Source: SAR202 cluster bacterium (lineage in GTDB: Bacteria; Chloroflexota; Dehalococcoidia; Lucifugimonadales; GCA-2712585). Taken from it: a stretch of 64,000 bases of DNA. Below the pieces are notes generated by a model. That model was not told the origin of the DNA and did not search any database. It saw only the letters and a list, made by a program, of their open reading frames with translations. Made by a program: the position numbers and the translations under genes. Shown here one piece after another: positions 15,661 through 25,444 of this stretch (positions are counted from its first letter, which is position 1; each line of letters opens with the position of its first letter). Where the stretch lies: contig VGZZ01000004.1 of the NCBI GenBank assembly GCA_016872285.1, positions 1 to 64,000 of the forward strand, read 5' to 3'.

Positions 15661-18381
15661 TTATCTCTCTCCCCCCTGAGCGGGTACGGGGACTGCGGAT
15701 GGCCGCTCCAGGCTCTCAGGTGTGAATAAATTGAGCTTGCGTCCCACCGGCGTGAACACCATCAGGTTCATGAAGTTCCTGGTGATAGTAATAGCCGTGA
15801 ACATGCTAAGGGCAGTGCCTATACCCAGTGTGATGGCGAACCCTGTAATCTTTGGCTCGCCTAGCTCGCGGCCAAAGAAGAACAGAATGGCGGAGCTTAT
15901 AAAGGTGGCTATGTTGCCGTCTCGAATGGCCGGCCACCCCCTCCTGAACCCTATCTCCATGGCCGACAGCAGGCTGCGTCCCGCCCGCAGCTCCTCCTTC
16001 AGCCGCTCAAATATCACTATATTCGCGTCCACCGCCATGCCTATCGACAGTATGATGCCGGCGATTCCTGAAAGGGTCAGCGTTATCGGCACCGTCTTGA
16101 AGATAGCCAGCGCCATAATGACGTAGACCACCAGCGCTGCTGACGCCATAAGTCCTGCCATACGGTAGTAGACAATCATGTATATCGCTACCAACAACAG
16201 GCCTAGTACCCCCGCCTCCAGGCTGGCCTTGAGAGTCTCGTCGCCCAAAATGGACTCTACCGTCGTCTCCCTCACCAGGTCCAGCGACACCGGCAGGCTG
16301 CCAGACTGAAGCTGTATCGATAGCGTCCTCACCCTATCGAAGGTGAAGTCCTGACCTTCTATGAAGCCGCTGCCGTTGGTTATGGGCTGCCGCACCACCG
16401 GGCACACAATGCTCTCCCCGTCCAGCACGTGGGCTACGCATTTGGTGGTGTCTCCGGCAATGCGGTCCGTAAGCTCCCGGAAAATGCGGGTGCCGGTGCC
16501 GTCGAAGACAAAGTTGACTATAGGCGCGCTCGTAGTGGGATGGGTTCCCGGAAACACGCTGACTAGCCTGTCGCCGGTAAGGGACTCGCCGGAACGGCCC
16601 ACGGCCTCCTTGTCGGTAAACTGCGTGCAGTTCAGGTCCAGGCAGGTCCGTTCCTTGATAACCAGCTGTGCCGTTTGGCCTATGAGCTGCTTGGCCTGCT
16701 CCACGCCGCCGGTCACCCTGAATCCCACGACCGACCCAAAGGCTGCCGCCAGGTCTGAGCGCAGCCTCTCCTGCTCTGAAGCGGTCTGGGTAGGCACTCG
16801 CACCCGGAAGGACGTGCTCTGCGCCCGCGTAATCACCGGATTCGTGATGCCCTGCTCCGACAGCAGCGCCCGAAGGTCCGTGGTGGACACCTGCTGTCCA
16901 AAGACTACCTGTATGCTGTTGGCCGCCTGGTTGTAGTTGTAGTTCTGCAAAGCGCCGAACTTGTCTGTTAAGGCGGTCCGAATCTTCTCCGTATTCTCCT
17001 CGGTAAGCCCAGCCGCGATTATCAAGGCCGAGTTGGGAATAGGCGAACCCTGGATGCTTTCTACGCTGCTCTTGCTGAAACCCAGCTCTTTAAGCTTTTG
17101 CTCCAGCGAATCTCTAGTTATAACCGAAGCAAACCCCACCTCTATATGGGTGTCCTCCACGCCCGGCAGCTGGACTATGACGCGGTCGTCGCCCAGCCTC
17201 TGCACCACCGGCTCCGTAACGCCGAAGGCGTCAACGCGCCGCTCGATGGTGTCGATCACCCCCTCCATCCGCTCGGATGTGGGGTCATCCCGCTGCAGAC
17301 GGAAGCCGCCCGCTGCTATCGGCCCCACCCTGCTGGCAAACTCGCCTTCAATGGCCAGGTCCCGCTCTGGCGCCAGGGCCGCCAGGTCTACAGAATAGTT
17401 TGTGCCCTTGGCCGAAACGACCAGAGCGTTGTCAAAATTCAGCTCCGTCAGCACGTTCTCCAGCGTGCCCTGGTCAATGCCCGTCTGGAAGGTTAAGTCT
17501 AAAATCGCCGCCTCAATTTTGGACGTCTTCACCTCTTCTATGGCCGGCATCTTCTCTTTAAGGTCCGTCACCAGCTTGGCCTGGCCCGCTTCGTCCAGGG
17601 CCTCAATGGCTGTGGTGAAGGCCCTCCCATCCTCCGTAATCACGGGCGCCCGCGTGTGATTCAAGTCCTCCAGGACGCCCTGTATAGTCCCCTCCACCGG
17701 AATGGGCTGAAAGACTACGTAGCCCTCCTTATGGTTCTCATCGGCCTGGGAGTCCAATAGTTGGAAAGTCTGGACCGGGTAAAGCCGCTCCAGTGCGTCC
17801 TTCAGCGCCTTCTCAGCGTCCGCGTTTATGTCCTCGGGCAGTTTGAGGATAGCGAAGAACTGGCTGGCGACGGTCTGGATCTCGGCGTCGGGGTAATTTA
17901 AGGCAGCGGCCGCCTCTTTAATCCGGCCTTCGTTAGGTTCAGGCTTAGCGAGGATCTCGAGACGCGTGCGGTCTTCCCTCGTCGGCGTCGCCGCCGTGAT
18001 ATCCGAAGTCTTGGATTCCATCTCCTGGATAAACCCGTCGACTCTATCGGCCGCCAGGCCAGGCAGTTCTATCACAAAATTCTGTTTCGTGAATGAGGTC
18101 ACCTGCGCCGCGCCTAGGCCCATCCCCGTCAGCCCCTGTCGCAGCGTCTCCTCCGCCACCGGCTCAGCGAACGTGATATCCAGCTTTACGGGCCGCTGCG
18201 CCTGATACACCAGGTGGGCGCCGCCCCGCAGGTCCAGACCCAACACCAGCCCCATAGGGCCGGTGCCGCCGCGGTCCAGTTCATCGCCTGGCAGGTCTAT
18301 ATCCCGGTAGCCTATGACCAGCCCCGCCAGAGCCGTCATTAAGAACAGAAAAAGAAATATTCTGAGATTATGCCTACGCAA
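15661..18381 (-). CDS. secD: Protein-export membrane protein SecD with enlarged extracytoplasmic region
   Basis: 906 aa; many SecD proteins are roughly 400-620 aa. One N-terminal helix (about 7-24), the D1 motif LGLDLRGGAHLVYQ (47-60), the P1 head element GGFRLQRDDPTSERMEGVIDTIERRVDAFGV (358-388, shown here only as a landmark), and the C-terminal permease part with GMAVDANIVIFERLKEE (781-797). Between D1 and the permease are about five alpha-beta modules (near 65-125, 142-200, 290-335, 415-478 and 487-550) that resemble the single module of SecF. The start is TTG at 18381, overlapping the cca stop by 8 bp, which suggests translational coupling. Confidence 0.93.
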   Translation of the reverse strand: MRRHNLRIFLFLFLMTALAGLVIGYRDIDLPGDELDRGGTGPMGLVLGLDLRGGAHLVYQAQRPVKLDITFAEPVAEETLRQGLTGMGLGAAQVTSFTKQNFVIELPGLAADRVDGFIQEMESKTSDITAATPTREDRTRLEILAKPEPNEGRIKEAAAALNYPDAEIQTVASQFFAILKLPEDINADAEKALKDALERLYPVQTFQLLDSQADENHKEGYVVFQPIPVEGTIQGVLEDLNHTRAPVITEDGRAFTTAIEALDEAGQAKLVTDLKEKMPAIEEVKTSKIEAAILDLTFQTGIDQGTLENVLTELNFDNALVVSAKGTNYSVDLAALAPERDLAIEGEFASRVGPIAAGGFRLQRDDPTSERMEGVIDTIERRVDAFGVTEPVVQRLGDDRVIVQLPGVEDTHIEVGFASVITRDSLEQKLKELGFSKSSVESIQGSPIPNSALIIAAGLTEENTEKIRTALTDKFGALQNYNYNQAANSIQVVFGQQVSTTDLRALLSEQGITNPVITRAQSTSFRVRVPTQTASEQERLRSDLAAAFGSVVGFRVTGGVEQAKQLIGQTAQLVIKERTCLDLNCTQFTDKEAVGRSGESLTGDRLVSVFPGTHPTTSAPIVNFVFDGTGTRIFRELTDRIAGDTTKCVAHVLDGESIVCPVVRQPITNGSGFIEGQDFTFDRVRTLSIQLQSGSLPVSLDLVRETTVESILGDETLKASLEAGVLGLLLVAIYMIVYYRMAGLMASAALVVYVIMALAIFKTVPITLTLSGIAGIILSIGMAVDANIVIFERLKEELRAGRSLLSAMEIGFRRGWPAIRDGNIATFISSAILFFFGRELGEPKITGFAITLGIGTALSMFTAITITRNFMNLMVFTPVGRKLNLFTPESLERPSAVPVPAQGGER

Positions 18382-19840
18382 GGGTGTCTTCTAGCCCCCT
18401 CTCTTTTGCAAGCTCCGCCTTCATCCACTCCAAAGCCTCAACCCTATCCCTGACCTCCCCCATCGCCTGAGCCTCCTCTACACCTTCCAGCAAAGTCTGG
18501 AACATAGGCCCTGGCCGAAGCTGAAAGGCCTCAATCAGGTCGTGTCCCGTGACAAGCCGCTCCTTTCGCTCGGGAGCCTCCTCACGCCTCTTGTTCTCCA
18601 GCACGTGGTTGACCTGGGCCACGCGATTCCGCCACTCCTCCACCTCCAGCCGCGGCCCCCGCGCCGCGACATAGTCCGCCAGGCTGAGGTACAGGACCGA
18701 CACCGCCGTGTCTCCCAACTCGCGATAGAATCGATGCGTCGCCCGCGCCGTCGGCGTCTCCACCCCCTGGGACATCTGGGTGGGCCGAAGGTGGTGCTCC
18801 ACCATTAAGCCAACGCTCTTTACGCTTCGCGCGCTCATGCGCAGCGCTCGCAGGCGTTTCTGGGCCATGGACGCCCCCAGGACAGGGTGCCCCAGAAAAC
18901 GGGTGCGCCCCGTGGCGTCGACGGCCTTGGTCTGCGGCTTGGCTATATCGTGAAAGAGGGCCCCCAGCTTCAACAGCGTCCGCCGCGTGTGCCCGTCCCC
19001 CACATGTTCGCCGAAATACGACGACACGTCATCTCCCCCGTAAACGTCCTGGGCCAGCGCGTCGTCCGCCCGCGATGATGTAATACGCTCCGCCGCCTTC
19101 ACCGTCTGCATTGTATGTTCAAAAACGTCCCAGTAGTGTTCTTTGGGCTGGCTGACCCCTTTCGCCAGGGCCAGCTCGGGAATTATATAGTCTAGAAGGC
19201 CCAGGCCGTCCAATCTTCCCAGGCCCTCATAAGCGCCATCCGGGGAAATGAGGGCCAAAAACTCGTCCCGCACCCGCTCGGCGGAGACCTGCGCCAGCCG
19301 GGCCGTGTCCCGTCTAACCTGGCCCTCCGTGGCCTCTTCGATTTGAAAACCCAGGCGATGCGCCAGTCGGAGCGCCCGCAGCAGTCGCAAGGGGTCTTCT
19401 TTGAATACGTCCCGCGCCGTCATGCGGATTAACTTCAGCGACATGTCCCTGCGTCCGCCCAGCGGGTCCAATACTTGTTCTCGCCAGCCCAGTTCCTCCA
19501 TATCGCCCAGTGGCAGCGCCATAGCATCAATGGTGAAGTCGCGGCGAGCCAGATCTTTCAAGATATCGCCTTCGTAAGTGGACACGTCCACCACAAGGCC
19601 GCTTTCCACAAACACCACGCGGGCAATGCCTCGCTCCGTGTCCAGGCCCACAAAAGCGCCGCCCATGCTGTCCGCCAGCTCCCGCGCCAGGACCACGGCG
19701 TCCCCCTTCACCGCCACGTCGATATCCTTGCTGTCCAGACCCAACAGCGAGTCCCGAAGGTACCCGCCCACCAGGTAGGCGGCCGCACCTTGCGAGGCAA
19801 AAAAGGCCTTAAGCGAGTCTAAAGTCGGTGGGGTCTTCAT
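18374..19840 (-). CDS. cca: CCA tRNA nucleotidyltransferase / poly(A) polymerase family with HD domain
   Basis: 488 aa from the ATG at 19840; a TTG eight codons upstream is in frame but less likely. Class II nucleotidyltransferase head with GGYLRDSLLG and metal-binding D39/D41 in KDIDVAV, the RRDFTIDAMAL segment, and the RMTARDVFKEDPLRLLRALRLAHRLGF helix. The C-terminal half carries an HD-type motif (LGALFHDIAKPQTK). Adds or repairs the 3' CCA of tRNA. Both tRNA genes in this window appear to encode CCA. Its end overlaps secD by 8 bp. Confidence 0.9.
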   Translation of the reverse strand: MKTPPTLDSLKAFFASQGAAAYLVGGYLRDSLLGLDSKDIDVAVKGDAVVLARELADSMGGAFVGLDTERGIARVVFVESGLVVDVSTYEGDILKDLARRDFTIDAMALPLGDMEELGWREQVLDPLGGRRDMSLKLIRMTARDVFKEDPLRLLRALRLAHRLGFQIEEATEGQVRRDTARLAQVSAERVRDEFLALISPDGAYEGLGRLDGLGLLDYIIPELALAKGVSQPKEHYWDVFEHTMQTVKAAERITSSRADDALAQDVYGGDDVSSYFGEHVGDGHTRRTLLKLGALFHDIAKPQTKAVDATGRTRFLGHPVLGASMAQKRLRALRMSARSVKSVGLMVEHHLRPTQMSQGVETPTARATHRFYRELGDTAVSVLYLSLADYVAARGPRLEVEEWRNRVAQVNHVLENKRREEAPERKERLVTGHDLIEAFQLRPGPMFQTLLEGVEEAQAMGEVRDRVEALEWMKAELAKERGLEDTLA

Positions 19841-19907
19841 AAGAGTAGTAACCAAGGGAGTCAAATGCGTTGTTTCGATAGTAATTGTAGCAGGATACCA
19901 GTCCTAG

Positions 19908-20432
19908 CTAAGAAGCCTTCGGAGCCTCAGCCTCGCCGCCATCCTCCGCCTCCTCCTCTTCGCTGACCTTGACCAGGCCATTTTTGTCGACCAGGTGAGT
20001 GACGTAAAGGACTCCATTGAGGTGGTCCGTCTCGTGTTCCAGCGCCTCGGCCAGCAGGTCATTCTCAGCCTTAATCTTAATTGGCTTGCCGTCGACGCCC
20101 AGCGCCTTCACATGCACCTTCACCGACCGCCTGACCAGCCCTCGATAGCCCGGGATGCTCAGGCACCCTTCATCCACTTCCCTAACACCCTCACGCTTTA
20201 CCACCTCCGGATTAATCAGCACCGTGGCCTTCTCATCTTCCGGCAACTGGATCACCGCCACCCGCAGCGGCACCCCTATCTGGTTGGCCGCTAAGCCCAC
20301 GCCGCTGGCGGCAATCATAGTCTCAACCATATCATCCAATAGCTTATGAAGTGAGGCATCAATGGCCTTAACACGAACCGTTTTTCTATTCAAAATAGGG
20401 TCTGGCGCATGGACAATGGGGCGGACAGCCAC
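19908..20432 (-). CDS. def: Peptide deformylase
   Basis: 174 aa. All three motifs are present: GVGLAANQIG (44-53), EGCLSIPG with the metal ligand C90, and HETDHLNG with H133, E134 and H137. Removes the N-formyl group from nascent proteins. An acidic tail of about 25 residues (VSEEEEAEDGGEAEAPKAS) extends beyond the usual end. The start is GTG at 20432. It lies between priA and cca on the same strand. Confidence 0.95.
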   Translation of the reverse strand: MAVRPIVHAPDPILNRKTVRVKAIDASLHKLLDDMVETMIAASGVGLAANQIGVPLRVAVIQLPEDEKATVLINPEVVKREGVREVDEGCLSIPGYRGLVRRSVKVHVKALGVDGKPIKIKAENDLLAEALEHETDHLNGVLYVTHLVDKNGLVKVSEEEEAEDGGEAEAPKAS

Positions 20433-20511
20433 AGGACAAGGACCTCATAATTACGGGATTCGTCGATTATAGTCAGCGTATATAAAAGTGTAAAGCTGAC
20501 TCGTGTTTACT

Positions 20512-22938
20512 TCACAACACTGACACCGGGTCCACATCTACCGTCCAGTCCTTCGGAATCGCCATCGTCTCCAATAGCGCATGGGGGTTGACGCCTCGCA
20601 GCAGCAAATGCCACCGGTAGCGCCCCCGCACCCTGGACGGACACCCCGGCGCCGGCCCCACCACCTCCAGCCCCGCCAGCCCCTGCGACTGTACGCTGGT
20701 GCGCATCTCATCCGCAAATCGAGCCGCCTCCAATCTGCACGACTCCTCGTTCGTATGGTGATATATCATATGCACAATGCGGCTGAAGGGCGGGTTCCCC
20801 TGCTCCTGGCGCATCCCTATCTCCTTCTCGTACATGCCTTTATAGTCCTGCCGCGACGCCGCCTGAATGGCGTAGTTGTCCGGGCTGTAGGTCTGAATGA
20901 TAACGCGCCCGGGAACAAGCCCCCGCCCCGCTCGGCCCGCCACCTGGCACAGCAGTTGAAAGGCCCGCTCCCCTGACGTAAAGTCCGGCATATAAAGCCC
21001 CACGTCCGCCAGCACCACCCCCACCAGGCTCACCTTCGGCACGTGTAGCCCCTTGGCGATCATCTGCGTCCCCACCACCACCTGCGAGTGGCCACTGGTG
21101 AACTCCTCCATCAGCGCCTCGTGCCCCCCCGCTTCCCTCACGGCGTCTGCGTCCCACCGCATCGTCGCCGTCGTAGGCAGTAATGCCGTTAGCTCTTCCG
21201 ACACCTTCTGCGTTCCCAGCCCTAGATAATGGACCTTCGGCCCCTTACAGTTTGGACACGCCCCAGGTTGTTTCTGCCGTCGATTGCATCGATGGCACAA
21301 TAGCCCTACGGTTCGATGATATGTCAGCGACACGTCGCAGCTCCGGCACCGCAGCACGTGGCCGCAGTCGCGGCACTGCACCAGGGTAGCCGCGCCTCGT
21401 CGATTCAAAAATAATATCGCCTGCTCACCCTTCGATACACACTCTCGCAGCGCCTGGGATAACATTCGGCTGAAGGAGCTATAGTTCCCGTCCTTTAGCT
21501 CCTCCCGCATGTCCACCACCTGTACGCTGGCCAGCCCCGCCCCTCCGCCCTGGGCCTTAACCCCCACGCCGACTCTGTAAGACAGTTCGTGCAAATGATG
21601 CCTCCCCCGCAGCGCCCTGCGATAGCTGGCGATGTCCGGAGTCGCGCTGCCCAGCACCACCGGCGCACCCGCCAACTGCCCCAGCTTCAGCGCCACATCC
21701 CGCGCATGGAACCGTGGCGATCTCTCCTGCTCCTTATAGCTGGCGTCATGCTCCTCATCCACCATAATCAGCCCTAACCGGGGCAAGGGCATGAATAAAG
21801 CGCTGCGAGGCCCCACCACCACGTCGAAAGCCCCCTCGCACGCCTGCCACCACACCTCGGATTGCTGCCTGGCGCTTAGCCGGCTGTGAAACACCCCCAC
21901 TCGACCTGGAAACCTGGCGTTCAGTCGATGCAGCGTCTGCGGCGTCAAGGATATCTCGGGCACCAGCATAAGCCCCTGCCAGCCCTTCGCCACGCACCGT
22001 TCCAGCGCTCGCAGGTACACTTCCGTCTTGCCGCTGCCTGTGACGCCGTGGAGGAGAAAAGTCCTCGGACCATCGCCCTTACCCTCTAGCGCCGCCGTGA
22101 TCGCGTCCACCGCGCCGGACTGCTCCCCGGTCAGAATGATCGGCCCCTCATCCTCCGGCTTGTCGACTCGAAACACCGCCTCCTCCCTTACCCACTCCTG
22201 CCCCGCCAGCCCACGTTCCAATAACCTCGCCACTGTCTCTCTGCCAAACTCTTTCCTGGCTACAGCCATGTCCAGCCTGGAAGTTGCGAGAGCCCTCAAA
22301 AGGGCCGCCTCCATTAGGGCCCGCTTGGTCTTTTTGGCGGGTGAGGCAGCTAACGCCTCTTCGGTCCTGGCATCAGGCAAAGCGGCTACCAGGTAAGTGT
22401 CATACCGCACAGGCGGCGCATGGTTCGGAATGCGCCACACACGCCGCAAGAATCCCCGGCGCGCCAGCCGGTCAATCGACGCTCGCGCCTTCGCCCCCAA
22501 ACTCGACAGCGCCTCCCGCTCCAACACCTGTCCCCGCTGCGACACCAGCCTTCTCAAAGCGGCGTCGACTTCTGAAAGCGATTCCGCCTCGCCCTCTACA
22601 TGCTCCAAATAAACGTTCACATGGTCTCGAAAACCCGGGGGCAGCATCAGGCAGGCCGCTTCAAACAGCGACGATATGTAGTACCGGCTAATCCACCGCG
22701 CCATCTCCAAAGAAGCCGTCGACAATAACGGCGACGGCTCTATGGTGGATATGATGTCGCGAACTGAATCAAGAGGAGTCTGGGCGGCTACTGAAAATAC
22801 TACTCCCTGTACCGGCCGTTGGCCCAAAGGGACCCATACCATCTGCCCGGGCACGGGGTGGATATGTTCCGGCGCGGCGTAGGTAAGCGTACGATTGACA
22901 CCCAACGGGGCGTCCACCGCAACCTCGACGTACTTCAT
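20512..22938 (-). CDS. priA: Primosomal protein N' (replication restart helicase PriA)
   Basis: 808 aa, full length. N-terminal 3'-DNA-binding domain (VDAPLGVNRTLTYAAPE, VWVPLGQRPVQGVV), Walker A GVTGSGKT (298-305), DEEH box (394-397), GSATPD motif (430-435) and the eight-cysteine zinc cluster (CRDC, CRSC, CHRC, CPNC) inserted in the C-terminal helicase lobe. It reloads the replisome at stalled forks. It is followed at 79 bp by def on the same strand, and preceded by rplS with a short hairpin (22942-22960) between them. Confidence 0.96.
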   Translation of the reverse strand: MKYVEVAVDAPLGVNRTLTYAAPEHIHPVPGQMVWVPLGQRPVQGVVFSVAAQTPLDSVRDIISTIEPSPLLSTASLEMARWISRYYISSLFEAACLMLPPGFRDHVNVYLEHVEGEAESLSEVDAALRRLVSQRGQVLEREALSSLGAKARASIDRLARRGFLRRVWRIPNHAPPVRYDTYLVAALPDARTEEALAASPAKKTKRALMEAALLRALATSRLDMAVARKEFGRETVARLLERGLAGQEWVREEAVFRVDKPEDEGPIILTGEQSGAVDAITAALEGKGDGPRTFLLHGVTGSGKTEVYLRALERCVAKGWQGLMLVPEISLTPQTLHRLNARFPGRVGVFHSRLSARQQSEVWWQACEGAFDVVVGPRSALFMPLPRLGLIMVDEEHDASYKEQERSPRFHARDVALKLGQLAGAPVVLGSATPDIASYRRALRGRHHLHELSYRVGVGVKAQGGGAGLASVQVVDMREELKDGNYSSFSRMLSQALRECVSKGEQAILFLNRRGAATLVQCRDCGHVLRCRSCDVSLTYHRTVGLLCHRCNRRQKQPGACPNCKGPKVHYLGLGTQKVSEELTALLPTTATMRWDADAVREAGGHEALMEEFTSGHSQVVVGTQMIAKGLHVPKVSLVGVVLADVGLYMPDFTSGERAFQLLCQVAGRAGRGLVPGRVIIQTYSPDNYAIQAASRQDYKGMYEKEIGMRQEQGNPPFSRIVHMIYHHTNEESCRLEAARFADEMRTSVQSQGLAGLEVVGPAPGCPSRVRGRYRWHLLLRGVNPHALLETMAIPKDWTVDVDPVSVL

Positions 22939-22941
22939 CGA

Positions 22942-22960
22942 AGCCCCCTTTGCCGGGGCT
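22942..22960 (-). terminator. Short hairpin between rplS and priA
   Basis: AGCCCC (22942-22947) pairs with GGGGCT (22955-22960). It may attenuate or end the rplS transcript; there is no U tract and the stem is only 6 bp. Confidence 0.35.
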
Positions 22961-22981
22961 ATGAGAACAAGGGGCTAGAGC

Positions 22982-23368
22982 CTAGGACTGCTGAGGCTCG
23001 GTGTCTTTGCCGTCCTGGGCGACGACAAACCGGCTGCGCTCTTTGATGCGCGCAGCCTTGCCGGAACGGCCTCGCAGGTAGTAGATGCGCGCGCGACGCA
23101 CGTTGCCCCGCCGCAGCACTTCCACCGACTCGATGAGGGGGGAACCCAGGGGGAAAGTTCGCTCAATGCCTATGTTCTGTGTGATGCGGCGCACGGTGAA
23201 GCTCTCGGTGGGCCCGCCGCCCTGCCGCTTGATCACCACACCCTGGTAGGCCTGAATGCGCTCCCGATCGCCCTCGCGGACTCGGAAGTTCACCTTTACC
23301 GTATCGCCAGCGCCAAACTCCTGGATCTTGGGGTTGGCCTTCACAGTAACATACTTATGAGCGTGCAT
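22982..23368 (-). CDS. rplS: 50S ribosomal protein L19
   Basis: 128 aa. Matches bL19 throughout: [85 protein letters not shown] (given in parts as landmarks). It sits at the 30S-50S interface near bridge B6. The usual rimM-trmD-rplS grouping is partly kept: trmD lies upstream, with one unknown gene in between. Slightly long acidic/glutamine tail. Confidence 0.96.
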   Translation of the reverse strand: MHAHKYVTVKANPKIQEFGAGDTVKVNFRVREGDRERIQAYQGVVIKRQGGGPTESFTVRRITQNIGIERTFPLGSPLIESVEVLRRGNVRRARIYYLRGRSGKAARIKERSRFVVAQDGKDTEPQQS

Positions 23369-23458
23369 GGGAAGAAAATCTCCTGTTTTCGTAACCGAGC
23401 TATTTTACAGCGTTGGTGCCAGAATGGGCAAGAGCCAGTAATCAGACCTTCGGCCCCT

Positions 23459-24061
23459 TTAGGAAGCCACCCCCAACGCGGGGGTCTTGGAGGCAATGGC
23501 CGTCTCAAGCCCTTTGGCGTGCCCCTGAATCTCCGAGCAGACCCATCGCACCAGGCTCTTGGACCTCGGCTTCAAATCACCAGACGCGACAAAAATGAGG
23601 GCTGAAATCAGCAGCTCGATTTTTTGAAGACCCCAAAACCTGTCTAAGTAAAGCGACATGGATGATGCCCGATCCGTAGGCGCCAGTTCTCTAATCATGG
23701 TGTTAAAGTCATCCCGTGTTCTGAGGGCCTTGTTTAGAGTAACCAGGTCCTTTGTCGACAATAGCCTGATGGCGCCCTTAACAAGACTGTTGAACACCGC
23801 TTCTTTTACCTGGTAATCCCCCGACTCTTGCGTGGCTTCGACCGCGATTTGAAACGTCTCAGCCCTCATGGTTATCTGGTTAAACGGAATGAACGCGACG
23901 ATCGCCTCTTCGACAGCCCCGTGAAGCTCTCCTCTCGTCTTGGACTGCGTCAGCGGTGTAAGCAGCTCAAACCATCTATCAATCAACGGGCCGGAAGAAT
24001 CGGCCTCTTTTTCTTGTAAGACCAGAGCCGCCGGTCTCGGAATCTTAAAAGCAGTTGCCAT
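23459..24061 (-). CDS. Conserved-looking hypothetical protein between trmD and rplS
   Basis: 200 aa, mostly helical by composition, with neither signal peptide nor membrane helix. Notable segments are RWFELLTPLTQSKTRGELHGAVEEAIV and a central run of alternating charged and hydrophobic residues. I do not recognise a family. It is on the same strand as its housekeeping neighbours but is spaced by 86 bp from trmD and 90 bp from rplS, and its codons are slightly less GC-rich, so it may be an insertion into an otherwise conserved gene order. No function is proposed. Confidence 0.65.
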   Translation of the reverse strand: MATAFKIPRPAALVLQEKEADSSGPLIDRWFELLTPLTQSKTRGELHGAVEEAIVAFIPFNQITMRAETFQIAVEATQESGDYQVKEAVFNSLVKGAIRLLSTKDLVTLNKALRTRDDFNTMIRELAPTDRASSMSLYLDRFWGLQKIELLISALIFVASGDLKPRSKSLVRWVCSEIQGHAKGLETAIASKTPALGVAS

Positions 24062-24147
24062 TTCACTAATAGTTGCCTAGTAGGCTTGCTATATAAAAAG
24101 CATAACCTAAATAGCACAGATAATCTATCAGGCCCTATCTAAATCCG

Positions 24148-24906
24148 TTATTTTGCCTCTGACTTCCTCCACCCCAACCCCTCCAAAAACCTCACCTCCT
24201 CCGCCGTCAGTGCCACCCTCGACAGCAAGTCAGGCCGATGCCGCAGCGTCCGCTCCAGCGACTGCCGCCGACGCCACTTCTCAATCTCCCCATGGTTCCC
24301 CGACATCAGCACCGGCGGCACGCCCCAGTCTCGAAACTCGGCGGGACGAGTGTACACGGGGTGCTGCAGCAGCCCTGTGGTGATGGAATCGCTCTTGACA
24401 CTCTCCTCACTCCCCACCACCCCTGGCACCAACCTCGACACCGCGTCCACTATCACCATCGCCGGCAGCTCTCCCCCAGTCAGCACGTAGTCGCCGATGC
24501 TCACCTCGTCGGTGGCCAGATGCTCCCGCACCCGCTCGTCCACACCTTCGTAATGGCCGCATATGATAAGCAAGTTCCGCCGTGACGACAGCTCCTCCGC
24601 CATCGACTGGCTGAACAGCCTCCCCTGTGGCGAGGTCAGCACCACCGGCGCCTCCGCACGTTCCTCCTGGGGCAGCGTGTCCAGCACCGACTCCACCGCC
24701 CTGAATATCGGCTCTGGCTTCATCACCATTCCCGCGCCGCCGCCGAACTGGTAGTCGTCGGTGGTCTTGTGCCGGTCGTGGGCAAAGTCGCGAATGTCAT
24801 AGACTTGGATATGCACCTTCCCATCCTCCACCGCTCGTTGGACAATACTGTGGTCAAAAGGCCCCTGGAACATCTCAGGGAACAGCGTGAAGATGTGGAT
24901 GCGCAT
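24148..24906 (-). CDS. trmD: tRNA (guanine37-N1)-methyltransferase
   Basis: 252 aa. SPOUT trefoil-knot enzyme: N-terminal RIHIFTLFPEMFQGPFDHSIVQRA, the DDYQFGGGAGMVMKPEPI loop, LIICGHYEGVDERV and the knot segment SIGDYVLTGGELPAMVIVDAVSRLVPGVVG (in parts). It methylates G37 next to the anticodon to prevent frameshifting. It starts 4 bp after the mog-like stop, so the two are co-translated. Confidence 0.95.
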   Translation of the reverse strand: MRIHIFTLFPEMFQGPFDHSIVQRAVEDGKVHIQVYDIRDFAHDRHKTTDDYQFGGGAGMVMKPEPIFRAVESVLDTLPQEERAEAPVVLTSPQGRLFSQSMAEELSSRRNLLIICGHYEGVDERVREHLATDEVSIGDYVLTGGELPAMVIVDAVSRLVPGVVGSEESVKSDSITTGLLQHPVYTRPAEFRDWGVPPVLMSGNHGEIEKWRRRQSLERTLRHRPDLLSRVALTAEEVRFLEGLGWRKSEAK

Positions 24907-24910
24907 GGGC

Positions 24911-25420
24911 CTACGACCCTGTGGGATGCCCCTGGGCCTGCTCCTTCAAAAGCTGCAAAGCGTGGGACAGCACCGGCTTGACCACCTCCAGGCACTCCCG
25001 CACCGCCTTGGGACTCCCAGGCAGCGTCACGATAAGCGTCCGCCCTCGAATTCCCGCCACAGACCTGCTTAGCATCGCCATCGGTGTTTTCTCCATGGTC
25101 TTGGCCCGCATGGCCTCCGACAACCCCGGGGCCAACCGGTCGCATACCGCCAGGCACGCCTCCGGCGTCACGTCGGTAGGCGCAAAACCCGTTCCGCCGG
25201 TGCTAACGATAAGATCCAACCTATCTCTATCCGACCACTCCTTAAACCGCGTCTCTATCGTCCTCCTGTCATCCGGGACAATCTCATACTTTCGCGATTC
25301 GTACTCCGGCGGCGCCAGGATTTCGCTGATAGCCTTGCCGCTGGTGTCCTCTCGCTGGCCGTGAAAGCCGCTGGTGCTGACGGTGAGTATGCCTAGAGTG
25401 AACATGGCTTTGCGCGGCAT
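24911..25420 (-). CDS. Molybdopterin adenylyltransferase / MogA-MoaB family protein
   Basis: 169 aa. Carries the family signature STGGTGFAPTDVTPEA and a C-terminal LIVTLPGSPKAVRECLEVV. MogA adenylates molybdopterin before metal insertion; MoaB homologues do so in organisms lacking MogA. No other moa/moe gene is adjacent. Gap of 24 bp to the permease gene upstream and 4 bp to trmD downstream. An internal ATG six codons in (MFTLGILTVS) is an alternative start. Confidence 0.88.
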   Translation of the reverse strand: MPRKAMFTLGILTVSTSGFHGQREDTSGKAISEILAPPEYESRKYEIVPDDRRTIETRFKEWSDRDRLDLIVSTGGTGFAPTDVTPEACLAVCDRLAPGLSEAMRAKTMEKTPMAMLSRSVAGIRGRTLIVTLPGSPKAVRECLEVVKPVLSHALQLLKEQAQGHPTGS

Positions 25421-25444
25421 AGTAGCACAGCCCTCCTATCCACG

